Shown here piece by piece: positions 50,901 through 58,547 of a stretch of DNA of 64,000 nt. Position 1 is the stretch's first letter. Each line of letters opens with the position of its first letter. Location: positions 2,422,352 through 2,486,351 of the forward strand of contig NZ_CP121106.1 of NCBI RefSeq assembly GCF_029623755.1. The letters are read 5' to 3'. Under the pieces are notes generated by a model. The model was not told the DNA's origin. It worked only from the letters and a program-made list of their open reading frames with translations, and did not search any database. The DNA comes from Altererythrobacter sp. CAU 1644. GTDB lineage: Bacteria > Pseudomonadota > Alphaproteobacteria > Sphingomonadales > Sphingomonadaceae. A program made the position numbers and the translations under genes.

Positions 50901-51192
50901 GGGCGTCAGCCAGGGCGAGGGCACCAAGAAGAACTTCTTCACCAGGCAGATTGCCGGGTTGCCGCTGGAGTTCCGCGTGAATATCCGCGCCGCCTTTGCG
51001 CAATTGCTGACAAACCTGCGCTCGCTCTACGATCCCGCCTTCGTAAAGGATCCACGCGAACTTGGCCTCCTGACCGACGATGGCCGGCGGCTGCAGCGCC
51101 AGGTTTCTCCTCCGCCCGAGGCAATCAAGCCCGAAGACCTCATTCCCGATGAATCACCCGTTCAGAACCAGGAAAGCGAGAGCATGCCATGA
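47977..51192 (+). CDS. ydbH: YdbH family AsmA-like intermembrane phospholipid transport protein
   Basis: 1071 aa from the ATG at 47977. An N-terminal transmembrane anchor (about residues 27-45, LIVFCALIFGGILLGWL) then a very long beta-rich periplasmic region, as in AsmA-like bridge proteins. The C-terminus (about 900-1020) carries the YdbH-type segment YVGELTYEDMGTMANFAFQ and LRSLDYQVMTVNMNGNLAG. In E. coli YdbH spans the periplasm and works with the lipoprotein YnbE to move phospholipids to the outer membrane, redundantly with TamB and YhdP. The same ydbH-ynbE-ydbL order occurs here with overlapping or close ends, which supports the call. Confidence 0.87.
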   Translation: MADAEEPILEPESSRRLWPRRKRWRTLIVFCALIFGGILLGWLSRERIATNIIEDQLQQMGLPATYDVGEIRPDHQVLENVVIGDPDQPDLTIERVKVHLRYRFGTPAIGRVELVRPRLFGSYRKGKLSFGSLDPVIFAESDEPPGLPDLDLLLVDGRALIETDYGPIGIKAEGEGELDDGFRGIIAAVAPNPAGGGCRAERASLYSRVVVGGGKPKLEGPLRLRSLICEQGPRVAGLDTQVEAVIDKDLAGLTATVGVDGKRLGYADYTARALGGSVVIDWRKGLLNAKYDLAARSFDSPQVGLDRLALEGNLRARNDFDRAELEAKLAGESLALGPAFNETLAGLRESGKDTLLAPLLGRMQTGLANELPGGEIFGELSLRKSGKRYSGAVPNFRIEGASGVTLFALSQAQFSTQGEGAPRLTGNIFTGGANIPNIRGRMERGSNGALAMRLRMEEFGARDSALAIPELVISQSPNGALGFAGEVRATGPIPGGAVRSLTLPVSGNWSAAGGLSMWRKCTDIRFDQLRLADLSLARHGLRLCPSSGNPIVKYDRGGLKVAAGIPALDLSGLLADTPLRLRSGAIGFAWPGAMSAKNVDIALGPAPTASRFTISELDATFGDEIGGRFNDADVSLDAVPLDLRNVQGNWRYAGGVLAINDANFRLIDREAEARFKPLEARDGSLTLQDNIIDAQAELRHPGSDRIVTAVTIRHNLGTSSGFADLDVAGLKFDEALQPEDLTELAKGVIALADGTVTGTGRIDWNEREITSSGAFSSDGIDFAAAFGPVKGASGTIVFDDLLNLTTAPGQTLKIASVNPGIEVFDGEISFDYRDGQFLSVRQGTWPFMGGTLTLRPVDLNLGISEQRSYVFVIEGLDAGVFVAKMELGNISASGTFDGEVPITFDIDGNGKIDGGQLVSRPPGGNLSYVGELTYEDMGTMANFAFQSLRSLDYQVMTVNMNGNLAGEIITEVRFEGVSQGEGTKKNFFTRQIAGLPLEFRVNIRAAFAQLLTNLRSLYDPAFVKDPRELGLLTDDGRRLQRQVSPPPEAIKPEDLIPDESPVQNQESESMP

Positions 51193-51446
51193 CACATGCC
51201 GAATTGACCCAGGCTCGCAGTGCTGCGACACACCCCTCGATGCAGGGGAATAGTTCATTGCGAAGCATGTGTCGGCCGGTTGGGCTGTTGTTGCTCGGCG
51301 CGGTTGCGTTGTCCGGATGCGTCTCTGTCGAGGCACCGGACAAGCCAATCGTGATCGAACTCAACATCAACATCCGGCAGGAAGTGATCTACCGGCTCGC
51401 GGAGGACGCGGGCAACACGATTGAAGAGAACGCAGATATTTTCTGA
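51189..51446 (+). CDS. ynbE: YnbE-like outer-membrane lipoprotein
   Basis: 85 aa, overlapping the ydbH stop by 4 nt (ATGA). A lipobox LSGC (Cys about residue 43) follows a hydrophobic stretch; the ATG codons at 51240 or 51267 would give a shorter, more usual signal peptide. The mature part PIVIELNINIRQEVIYRL is the conserved YnbE motif that pairs by beta-strand with the YdbH C-terminus in E. coli. Confidence 0.85.
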   Translation: MTHAELTQARSAATHPSMQGNSSLRSMCRPVGLLLLGAVALSGCVSVEAPDKPIVIELNINIRQEVIYRLAEDAGNTIEENADIF

Positions 51447-51463
51447 TGGAAGGCGCTAAGACA

Positions 51464-51853
51464 ATGACTTCGCTTCGCAAATTGGCCCTTGGTGGCGCAC
51501 TTGCCGTGACTGCCATCGCCGGTATCGCCACTCCCGCGCTCGCCCAGCGCGACCCCGCTTATGATGCCGCCCGCAGCTCGGGAAAGGTCGGTGAGAAGAT
51601 GGACGGCTACCTCGGGGTTGTCGGCACCGCTACCACAGACCTGCAGCGCCTGGTGGATGACATCAATATCAAGCGCCGCGCCGTTTATGCCGAGAAGGCG
51701 AGGGCGAATAACGCCACGCTCGAGGAGTACGCGCTCACCGCCGGCTGTCTCGCGATTGCGCGCACGGTTCCGGGCGAGAAGTACCAGGCACCCGATGGCA
51801 GCTGGCAGACCCGGACCAGCGCTGCACCGCAGCGCGATTCGCGTTGTCCGTAG
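51464..51853 (+). CDS. ydbL: YdbL family (DUF1318) periplasmic protein
   Basis: 129 aa from the ATG at 51464 with GGAAGG upstream; a start at 51446 overlapping the ynbE stop is possible. Signal peptide MTSLRKLALGGALAVTAIAG, then AYDAARSSGKVGEKMDGYLG and IKRRAVYAEKARANNATLEE, the DUF1318 core. In E. coli YdbL modulates the YdbH-YnbE bridge. Confidence 0.85.
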   Translation: MTSLRKLALGGALAVTAIAGIATPALAQRDPAYDAARSSGKVGEKMDGYLGVVGTATTDLQRLVDDINIKRRAVYAEKARANNATLEEYALTAGCLAIARTVPGEKYQAPDGSWQTRTSAAPQRDSRCP

Positions 51854-51951
51854 GCGGGCCTCGTTACACCATCGCACGGCGCGCCCCGGACGAACTCCAT
51901 CATTAGTATGATTTCGCCAGTTTGAGCCCCTCGGGCGGTTGACTTGGCTAG

Positions 51952-51970
51952 GCCCCCCTTCTAAGGGGGC
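51952..51970 (+). other. GC-rich hairpin upstream of the ATP synthase operon
   Basis: GCCCCC-CTTCTAA-GGGGGC, 59 bp before atpI, without a T-run. It could close the ydbH operon or be a leader structure of the atp mRNA. A TTGACT (51939-51944) lies just before it, but no good -10 follows. Confidence 0.35.
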
Positions 51971-52029
51971 GGCGCCCTCGGCGGGCACCTCTTGCCCGTG
52001 CCGTGCATTCCCAATCTTAGGAGGCTGGC

Positions 52030-52356
52030 ATGAGCGACGAGAAACCCGCACGGGAACCCATCGCTGAGGATGCGCGGATCGACGCGCTCGAAGAGCGGCT
52101 AAAGGCCGCACGCGAGCGTGAAGAGCAGCGCAACCGACCGCAGGTTTCGGGCGCCGATGCGAACTATCGCAGCGGCAACCGGGTACTGGCGGATCTCCTC
52201 GGTGGGATTCTCGGTGGCGCTGTTATCGGCTGGTCGATCGACTATTTCGCCGGAACGTCGCCCTGGGGTCTGTTGGTGATGCTGTTCTTCGGAATCGTCG
52301 TCGCCTTCAGGAACATTATTCGTGCGGCGAACACTCGCCCCGACGATTCCGAATAG
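52030..52356 (+). CDS. atpI: F0F1 ATP synthase assembly protein AtpI
   Basis: 108 aa. A charged N-terminal half, then two transmembrane helices with the family Gly-rich LADLLGGILGGAVIGWSIDY and GLLVMLFFGIVVAFRNIIRAA. It is thought to help assemble the c-ring and handle Mg2+. TTAGGAGG precedes the ATG. First gene of atpI-atpB-atpE-b'-b. Confidence 0.9.
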   Translation: MSDEKPAREPIAEDARIDALEERLKAAREREEQRNRPQVSGADANYRSGNRVLADLLGGILGGAVIGWSIDYFAGTSPWGLLVMLFFGIVVAFRNIIRAANTRPDDSE

Positions 52357-52402
52357 GGTCGTCCGGGGCGTGTTCATATAGAGTTTTAGGGACCTAGCGA
52401 TC

Positions 52403-53191
52403 GTGGCAGCCGAAGAGGGCAAAGTCGATCCGATGCATCAATTCACCATCGAGCCGTTGTTCGGCTCGCAGGGGTGGGAAGTTGCCGGACTCAACATCGC
52501 ATTCACCAACTCCGCGCTGTGGATGTTGATCACCACCGTGATCCTGTGGATCTTCGTCGCGGGCGGCATGAAGCGTGAGCTCGTGCCAGGCCGCTGGCAG
52601 ATGATGGTGGAGACCTTCACCGGCTTCATCGACGATATGCTGGAAGCGAACATCGGCAAGGAAGGGCGAAAATACGTGCCTTATATCTTCAGCCTTTTCA
52701 TGTTCATCCTGTTCGCCAACCTGCTCGGCCTGTTGCCGTTGGGCGTGGTCGGGCTGCACCCGTTCACCTTCACGAGCCACTTCACCGTCACCGGTGTCCT
52801 GGCCATCATCAGCTTCTCGATCGTCCTGATCGTCGGCTTCTGGAAGCACGGCTTCCATTTCTTCAGCCTGTTCGTGCCGCACGGCACGCCGCTGCCGATG
52901 ATCCCGATTATCTTTCCGATCGAGCTGATCTCCTTCCTGGTCCGGCCCTTCAGCCTCGCGCTGCGACTGTTCGTCGCGATGATGGCCGGGCACGTCCTGC
53001 TCAAGGTGCTGTCGAGCTTCGTGATCGGCGGTATCAACGCGGGCGCCGGTTTTGCCGCCCTGGTTAGCATTCCCAGCTTTGCCCTCATGATCGGCATCAG
53101 CGCGCTGGAAATCCTGGTCGCCGGCATCCAGGCATATGTTTTCGCTCTCCTGACGTCGCTCTACATCAACGACGCAGAGAACCTTCACTAA
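52403..53191 (+). CDS. atpB: ATP synthase F0 subunit a
   Basis: 262 aa from a GTG at 52403 (MAAEEGKVDPMHQF); an ATG at 52433 is an alternative. Five to six transmembrane helices, with the essential arginine in RPFSLALRLFVAMMAGH facing the c-ring. It forms the proton half-channels. Confidence 0.95.
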   Translation: MAAEEGKVDPMHQFTIEPLFGSQGWEVAGLNIAFTNSALWMLITTVILWIFVAGGMKRELVPGRWQMMVETFTGFIDDMLEANIGKEGRKYVPYIFSLFMFILFANLLGLLPLGVVGLHPFTFTSHFTVTGVLAIISFSIVLIVGFWKHGFHFFSLFVPHGTPLPMIPIIFPIELISFLVRPFSLALRLFVAMMAGHVLLKVLSSFVIGGINAGAGFAALVSIPSFALMIGISALEILVAGIQAYVFALLTSLYINDAENLH

Positions 53192-53234
53192 GTTTCGTCC
53201 TTCACTACAGTTTCTACCTAAAGGAGTTTTTCAA

Positions 53235-53462
53235 ATGGACGCAGAAGCAGCCAAGCTCGTTGGTGCTGGCCTCGCAGCAATCGGTGCCGGCATGGCCGCC
53301 ATCGGCGTGGGTAACGTTTTCGGCTCGTTCCTCGAGTCGGCTCTCCGTAACCCGGGTGCAGCAGACGGCCAGCAGGGCCGCCTGTTCATCGGCTTCGCCG
53401 CAGCCGAACTTCTCGGCCTGCTGGCCTTCGTCGTCGCGATGATCCTGATCTTCGTCGCCTGA
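53235..53462 (+). CDS. atpE: ATP synthase F0 subunit c
   Basis: 75 aa, two helices joined by a polar RNPGAADGQQG loop. The proton-carrying carboxylate is Glu58 (FAAAELLGL). Glycine-rich first helix. Strong AAGGAG ribosome site, suiting the high copy number of this subunit. Confidence 0.97.
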   Translation: MDAEAAKLVGAGLAAIGAGMAAIGVGNVFGSFLESALRNPGAADGQQGRLFIGFAAAELLGLLAFVVAMILIFVA

Positions 53463-53544
53463 CGATTTCGTGATTTTGTGGGGTCGGTCGCACTGCGGCC
53501 GGCCGCATGATCTATCCTGACGATCCTGATTTCGGACCGGACGC

Positions 53545-54039
53545 ATGCCTCAGATTGCCCAGCTATTGGACACATGGTCGAGCCAGGTTTTCTGGCTGCT
53601 GGTGTTCTTCGGCGTTACCTTCTTCATCATCGGGCGCGGAATGGTGCCCAAGGTGATGGACACCGTCGCCCTGCGCGACAAGCAGATCGCCGATGACCTT
53701 GCCGCAGCGCAGGCCGCTCGCGATCATGCCGACGAACAGGAAGAGGCGTGGCGCAAACGCGAGAACGAAAATCGCGCCCAGGCCCAGGCCGTGATCGCTG
53801 AAGCCAAGGCGGAAGCGGCGGCCAAGTCCGAAAAGAAGATCGCTGCCGCGCAGAAGCGCCTCGATGCCAAGCTGGCCGAGGCGGAAGAGCGCATTGCCGA
53901 AGCGCGCAGCGCGGCGATGGGTGAAGTCGAGGCAGTCGCTGCTGAAGCGACGCAGGACATCGTAGCCCGGCTCGCCGGTGCGGATGTCGATGCCGCGGCC
54001 GCCCAGGCTGCCGTGAAGGAGGCAATGGCCCATGGCTGA
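53545..54039 (+). CDS. atpF2: ATP synthase F0 subunit b'
   Basis: 164 aa. One N-terminal transmembrane helix (VFWLLVFFGVTFFIIG) then a long Ala/Glu/Lys coiled coil. As in other phototrophic and related alphaproteobacteria, the peripheral stalk is made of b' and b. It overlaps atpF by 8 nt. Confidence 0.92.
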   Translation: MPQIAQLLDTWSSQVFWLLVFFGVTFFIIGRGMVPKVMDTVALRDKQIADDLAAAQAARDHADEQEEAWRKRENENRAQAQAVIAEAKAEAAAKSEKKIAAAQKRLDAKLAEAEERIAEARSAAMGEVEAVAAEATQDIVARLAGADVDAAAAQAAVKEAMAHG

Positions 54040-54568
54040 CGTTCTCTCGCTCCTCGCTGGCGCTGCCGAAGCGGCAGGCCACAGCGATCCGACCGCATTC
54101 GGCCTCGAACCCTATCAGTGGGTTTCGGTGTCGATGGTGGTGCTGATTGCCGTCTTCGTGTGGAAGAAGGTGCCCGGCCTCATCACCGGTGGTCTCGACA
54201 ACAAGATCGCGGCGATCAAGCAGCAGCTTGACGAGGCCAAGGAATTGCGCGCCGAGGCCGAGAAGCTGCGCGACGAATATGCGGCCAAGATCGCCAATGC
54301 CGAGAAAGACGCCGAGGCGATGGTCGAAGGCGCCCAGCGCGAAGCCGACGCGATCCTCGACAAGGCTGAAGCCGACAGCAAGGCGATGGTCGAACGGCGC
54401 AAGAAGATGGCCGAAGACAAGATCGCCGCTGCCGAACGCGAAGCGGTTGACGACGTCCGCAGCAAGGCGGCCAAGGCGGCCACTGCTGCAGCACGCAAGC
54501 TGATTGCCGAACGGCACGACGAGGATTCCGACCGCAAGCTGGCCGACGAAGTCATCTCTTCGATCTGA
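54032..54568 (+). CDS. atpF: ATP synthase F0 subunit b
   Basis: 178 aa. A transmembrane segment near residues 27-46 (WVSVSMVVLIAVFVWKKVPG) and a long charged coiled coil that binds F1 delta. Last gene of the F0 operon; the F1 genes are elsewhere, as usual in alphaproteobacteria. Confidence 0.94.
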   Translation: MADVLSLLAGAAEAAGHSDPTAFGLEPYQWVSVSMVVLIAVFVWKKVPGLITGGLDNKIAAIKQQLDEAKELRAEAEKLRDEYAAKIANAEKDAEAMVEGAQREADAILDKAEADSKAMVERRKKMAEDKIAAAEREAVDDVRSKAAKAATAAARKLIAERHDEDSDRKLADEVISSI

Positions 54569-54594
54569 TCGGACGATTTCAAATAGCATCAAGA

Positions 54595-54618
54595 GGGCGG
54601 CCAATTGGTCGCCCTTTT
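54595..54618 (+). terminator. Terminator of the F0 ATP synthase operon
   Basis: An 8-bp GGGCGGCC/GGTCGCCC stem with one G-U pair and an AATT loop, followed by TTTT. Confidence 0.82.
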
Positions 54619-54623
54619 CGATT

Positions 54624-55598
54624 CTAGGGTTCCAGAATTACCTTTCCGATCAATTCGCCCTCCGCCATCGCATCGAACGCCTCTCGCCAGCGCTCGAGCG
54701 GCAGGGTGCGGTCGATGTGAGGCGTGATGGCGCCGCTCACCGCCAGTCGGGTAACTTCCTCGGCAATACGCCGACCACGCTCGGGGAAGCGGCGGGCATA
54801 TTCTCCGGCACGGACGCCAACGACCGAGAACCCCTTGATCAGCGGGATGTTCACCGCGATCTCGGGGATGCGTCCGGCTACGAAGCCGATCACCAGCAAC
54901 TTGCCGCCAAACGTCACGCAGCGCGTGCTTTCGTCGAAGACGTCACCACCGACGGGATCGAACACGAGGTCGCATAACCTGCCATCGGTGAGCGCGATCA
55001 CTTCTTCGCGGAACCGACCGTGGTTGAGGATCACGTGATCGGTGCGGGCAGCAGCGGCGATGGCGCCGATCTTGTCTTCACGGTGGGTGGCCGCGATCAC
55101 GGTTGCTCCAAGCGCCTTGGCGAGATCGCAGGCTGCAAGCCCGACGCCGCCGCTGGCGCCATGAACCAGCACCGTCTGTCCCGCTTCGAGCCCGCCCAGT
55201 TCGACCAGCGCGGTGTAGGCGGTCGAGTAGGCGGCGCCCATCGCTGCAGCTTCGGCAAAGCCAATTCCCTCCGGGATCTTGCGCAGCGTCTGCGCCGGAA
55301 CGCTGGCATATTCGGCAAATCCGCCGGTCTTCGCGCCGCCCATGACGCGGTCGCCCGCTTCGAACCCTGTCTCGGGACCCGCCTCGACCACTTCCCCGGC
55401 CATCTCCATGCCGAGCGTGAAGGGTAGCCCCGGTTTGAACTGGTACTTGCCCTGCGTCATCAGCAGGTCCGGGAAATTGAGCGAAGCGGCGCGAATCCGC
55501 ACCAGAACTTCGCCCTTTCCACGCGTGGGTGCGTCCAGATCGGTCAGTGCGACGCCCGACAGGTCGCCGCTCAGTCTCTCGACCCGCAGGGCCTTCAT
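54624..55598 (-). CDS. NADPH:quinone oxidoreductase family protein (zinc-free MDR)
   Basis: 324 aa from the ATG at 55598; a longer open frame overlaps gloB in another phase and is not coding. The quinone-oxidoreductase N-terminal layout (FPDLLMTQGKYQFKPGLPF, GMEMAGEVVEAG) and the NADPH-binding VLVHGASGGVGLAACDLAK are clear, and the zinc ligands of alcohol dehydrogenases are absent. It starts 4 nt after gloB, so the pair may form a detoxification operon. The true substrate is unknown. Confidence 0.87.
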   Translation of the reverse strand: MKALRVERLSGDLSGVALTDLDAPTRGKGEVLVRIRAASLNFPDLLMTQGKYQFKPGLPFTLGMEMAGEVVEAGPETGFEAGDRVMGGAKTGGFAEYASVPAQTLRKIPEGIGFAEAAAMGAAYSTAYTALVELGGLEAGQTVLVHGASGGVGLAACDLAKALGATVIAATHREDKIGAIAAAARTDHVILNHGRFREEVIALTDGRLCDLVFDPVGGDVFDESTRCVTFGGKLLVIGFVAGRIPEIAVNIPLIKGFSVVGVRAGEYARRFPERGRRIAEEVTRLAVSGAITPHIDRTLPLERWREAFDAMAEGELIGKVILEP

Positions 55599-55602
55599 CG
55601 AA

Positions 55603-56358
55603 CTAGAAGTTATCCTTGCCCGCGCGCAGGGCAGCAAAGGTCTCTGCCGGGCTGCTTCCACCCCAGCGTTCGCGCAATTCGGGGCTGTCGGCGCGCAGGA
55701 AGGGATTGGTTTCCAGTTCTCGCGCAAGTCCCATCGGCACGGTCGGCTCGCCGCGTGACCGCTTGTTGGCGATCTCCTCGGCATAGTGATGCAGTGCCTC
55801 GTTCTCGGGATCGGCATGCAGTGCGAAGGCGGCGTTCGACTGGGTGTATTCGTGCGCGCAGTACAGCGTCGTCTCGGGGGGAAGGGCCCTGATGCGCTCG
55901 AGGCTGGCCCAGAACTGGTCGGGATCGCCTTCGAACATCCTGCCGCAGCCCAAGGCGAAAACGCTATCGCCGACGAAGGCGATGCCGGCTTCGGGCAAGT
56001 GGTAGGCGATGTGGCCGTGGGTGTGCCCGCCCACGTCGATGACGGTGGCCGAGAACGCACCCAGTGCAACCGTGTCTCCGTGTTCGATCACGCGATCGAT
56101 CGGGGTCAGCCGCTCCACTTCGCGCGGGGCCACGACGATTGCACCGCTCGCAGCGACGATGTCCTTGTTTCCGCCAGCGTGGTCGGGATGCCAATGGGTG
56201 TTCCAGATCTGGGTGATCGTCCACCCCTTGGCTTCTGCCTGGCGCAGGTATTCCTTGCCGTCGGGGGTGTCGATTGCCGCAGTTTCACCGCTGTCAGGAT
56301 CATGCAGCAGGTATCCGTAGTTGTCGGACAGGCACGGGAACTGGTGAACTTCGAGCAT
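55603..56358 (-). CDS. gloB: Hydroxyacylglutathione hydrolase (glyoxalase II)
   Basis: 251 aa. Metallo-beta-lactamase fold with THWHPDHAGG (His55, His57, Asp59, His60) and later GHTHGHIAY and FVGDSVFALGCGRMFEG. It hydrolyses S-lactoylglutathione to lactate and glutathione, completing methylglyoxal detoxification. It is followed closely by the oxidoreductase gene. Confidence 0.94.
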   Translation of the reverse strand: MLEVHQFPCLSDNYGYLLHDPDSGETAAIDTPDGKEYLRQAEAKGWTITQIWNTHWHPDHAGGNKDIVAASGAIVVAPREVERLTPIDRVIEHGDTVALGAFSATVIDVGGHTHGHIAYHLPEAGIAFVGDSVFALGCGRMFEGDPDQFWASLERIRALPPETTLYCAHEYTQSNAAFALHADPENEALHHYAEEIANKRSRGEPTVPMGLARELETNPFLRADSPELRERWGGSSPAETFAALRAGKDNF

Positions 56359-56424
56359 GGTGTTTCCTTGCTGTCCTATCGCTTGGCTGCTTGACGACCC
56401 ATCCTAGCACGTGCCCGAATGTAG

Positions 56425-56459
56425 GAAAGGCCCGCCACTCGTGGTGAGCGACGGGCCTT
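56425..56459 (-). terminator. Terminator hairpin downstream of rpsA
   Basis: AAGGCCCG/CGGGCCTT stem (56427-56434 with 56452-56459) with a short T-run (TTTCC) on the minus strand. Confidence 0.6.
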
Positions 56460-56465
56460 CCCCAG

Positions 56466-56481
56466 TCCCGTACGTACGGGA
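56466..56481. other. 16-bp perfect palindrome after rpsA
   Basis: TCCCGTACGTACGGGA, 15 bp beyond the rpsA stop and just before the terminator hairpin. No loop, so better read as a DNA-binding dyad than an RNA stem. Confidence 0.4.
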
Positions 56482-56496
56482 AACTGTTTGAACGAC

Positions 56497-58203
56497 TTAG
56501 TCGTCCTTCTTCTTGAGCGCTTCGCCGAGGATGTCGCCGAGCGATGCACCCGAGTCGGACGAACCGAACTGTGCCACGGCTTCCTTTTCTTCGGCGATCT
56601 GGCGTGCCTTGATCGAGAAGGTCGGCTTCTTCGAACGATCGAAGCCAGTGACCATCGCATCGACCTTGCTGCCGGCCTGGAAGCGGTCGGGACGCTGTTC
56701 GTCGCGGTCGCGGCCGAGGTCCGAACGCTTGATGAAGCCGGTCGCGCCGTCGTCGCCAACCTGTACCTCGAGGCCGCCATCGCGGACTTCGAGAACGGTG
56801 ACGGTGACGGTCGAGCCCTTGCGCAGTGCGCTGGTGTCCGCGCCTTCTGCGGTCGGCGCGCCCTTTTCGAGCTGCTTCATGCCGAGGCTGATGCGTTCCT
56901 TGTCGACGTCAACATCGAGAACGACGGCCTTGACCTGCTCACCCTTGCGGTGGAGGGCGAGGGCGTCTTCACCCGAGATGCCCCAGGCGATGTCCGACAT
57001 GTGAACCATGCCGTCGACGTCGCCATCGAGGCCGATGAACAGGCCGAATTCGGTGGCGTTCTTGACTTCGCCTTCGACTTCGCTGCCCACCGGATGCTTC
57101 TCGGCGAACTCTTCCCACGGATTGCGCTGGGCCTGCTTGAGGCCGAGCGAAATGCGGCGCTTTTCGCTGTCGACTTCGAGCACCATCACTTCGACTTCCT
57201 GCGAGGTCGAAACGATCTTGCCCGGGTGGACGTTCTTCTTGGTCCAGCTCATTTCCGAAACGTGGACCAGGCCTTCGATGCCCGCCTCAAGCTCGACGAA
57301 CGCGCCGTATTCGGTGATGTTGGTCACCGTACCACTCAGCTTGGCGCCGATCGGGTACTTGGCAGCAACGCCATCCCACGGATCCGATTCGAGCTGCTTC
57401 ATGCCGAGGCTGATGCGCTGCGTGTCTTCGTTGATGCGAATGATCTGGACGGTCACGGTCTGGCCGATCTCGATCACTTCGCTCGGGTGGTTGACGCGCT
57501 TGTAGCTCATGTCGGTGACGTGGAGCAGGCCGTCGATACCGCCGAGGTCGACGAAGGCACCGTAGTCGGTGATGTTCTTGACCACACCATCGGTGACCTG
57601 GCCTTCGGCCAGCTTGTCGATCAGTTCGCTGCGCTGTTCGGCGCGGGTTTCTTCAAGCACGGCGCGGCGCGAAACGACGATGTTGCCGCGGCGGCGATCC
57701 ATCTTGAGGATCTGGAACGGCTGCGGCACGTCCATCAGCGGAGTGACGTCGCGCACGGGGCGGATATCGACCTGCGAGCCGGGCAGGAAGGCCACGGCGC
57801 CGTCGAGGTCGACGGTGAAGCCGCCCTTGACGCGGCCGAAGATGCGGCCTTCGACGCGCTTGCCTTCGCCGAATTCGCTTTCCAGCTTGTCCCACGCGGC
57901 TTCGCGGCGGGCGCGGTCGCGGGACAGCATGGCTTCGCCGTCAGCGTTTTCGACGCGGTCGACATAGACCTCGACTTCGCTGCCGACGCTCAGGCCGTGC
58001 TCGTCTTCGCCGCGGGAGAATTCCTTGAGGGAGATGCGGCCTTCGCTCTTGAGGCCGACGTCGATCACGGCCATGCCGTTCTCGATTGCGGTAACGGTAC
58101 CCTTTACAACGCGGCCTTCGAAGCCTTCGTCGCCAGCACCACCGAGTTGTTCATTGAGAAGCGCTTCGAAATCGTCGCGCGTAGGATTGGCAGAAGTTGC
58201 CAT
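56497..58203 (-). CDS. rpsA: 30S ribosomal protein S1
   Basis: 568 aa with six S1 OB-fold repeats; the repeated signature GAFVDLGGIDGLLHVTDMS / GAFVELEAGIEGLVHVSEMS recurs along the protein. It delivers mRNA to the 30S subunit. AGGAA lies about 10 nt before the ATG. Normally found as cmk-rpsA; here a DUF2238 gene and repeat copy B lie between. Confidence 0.97.
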   Translation of the reverse strand: MATSANPTRDDFEALLNEQLGGAGDEGFEGRVVKGTVTAIENGMAVIDVGLKSEGRISLKEFSRGEDEHGLSVGSEVEVYVDRVENADGEAMLSRDRARREAAWDKLESEFGEGKRVEGRIFGRVKGGFTVDLDGAVAFLPGSQVDIRPVRDVTPLMDVPQPFQILKMDRRRGNIVVSRRAVLEETRAEQRSELIDKLAEGQVTDGVVKNITDYGAFVDLGGIDGLLHVTDMSYKRVNHPSEVIEIGQTVTVQIIRINEDTQRISLGMKQLESDPWDGVAAKYPIGAKLSGTVTNITEYGAFVELEAGIEGLVHVSEMSWTKKNVHPGKIVSTSQEVEVMVLEVDSEKRRISLGLKQAQRNPWEEFAEKHPVGSEVEGEVKNATEFGLFIGLDGDVDGMVHMSDIAWGISGEDALALHRKGEQVKAVVLDVDVDKERISLGMKQLEKGAPTAEGADTSALRKGSTVTVTVLEVRDGGLEVQVGDDGATGFIKRSDLGRDRDEQRPDRFQAGSKVDAMVTGFDRSKKPTFSIKARQIAEEKEAVAQFGSSDSGASLGDILGEALKKKDD

Positions 58204-58428
58204 AGGATTCAGTTTCCTGTCTTCGTTTTGCTACCGGCCACCGGTTTTTCCGGGGTCTTTCTCCGTCTCCGAGCACCATTGCTCGGTCAAACGGGGCAAG
58301 AGGCCGACATCTCCGTGGGGCCGAATGCCGCCGCGAAGGTCCTTTCAATCGGAAGATTGCGAGAACGGCCGCGCGCCTAGGGGAATAGCCGGTGAAATGC
58401 AAGCAAATTGCACCCTGCGCCGCTGCCC
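58204..58428 (-). other. rpsA leader region
   Basis: A gene-free stretch before rpsA. The only structure seen is a short ACCGG-CCA-CCGGT hairpin (58233-58245), 30 nt before the start codon, which could affect translation. No reading frame is convincing. Confidence 0.35.
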
Positions 58429-58542
58429 GAAATCCTACGCGATGGAACACATGGAACACTGTCCTGTACCTCGAATCCCGGCAAGCGATGGAGGCATCTT
58501 TCGCTCATCTGGAGAATGCCAGCGCGGATCGCTGTAGGACAG
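58429..58542. repeat. Dispersed intergenic repeat, copy B
   Basis: 114 bp between rpsA and the DUF2238 gene. It has the 19-bp core GATGGAACACATGGAACAC (58441-58459) and the TGTAGGACAG end (58533-58542) shared with copy A. The ends pair perfectly (CTGTCCT at 58459-58465 with AGGACAG at 58536-58542), and two inner inverted pairs are nested (58485-58489 with 58528-58532; 58493-58497 with 58516-58520), so the whole copy can fold into one long hairpin. Confidence 0.75.
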
Positions 58543-58547
58543 GGCGG

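Noticed and set aside
56488..58380. A 630-codon open frame on the plus strand across the whole of rpsA
   Set aside because: It is the mirror of a GC-rich, strongly biased gene. The translation is Asp/Ala/Val/His-rich, has no domain, and rpsA on the other strand is certain.
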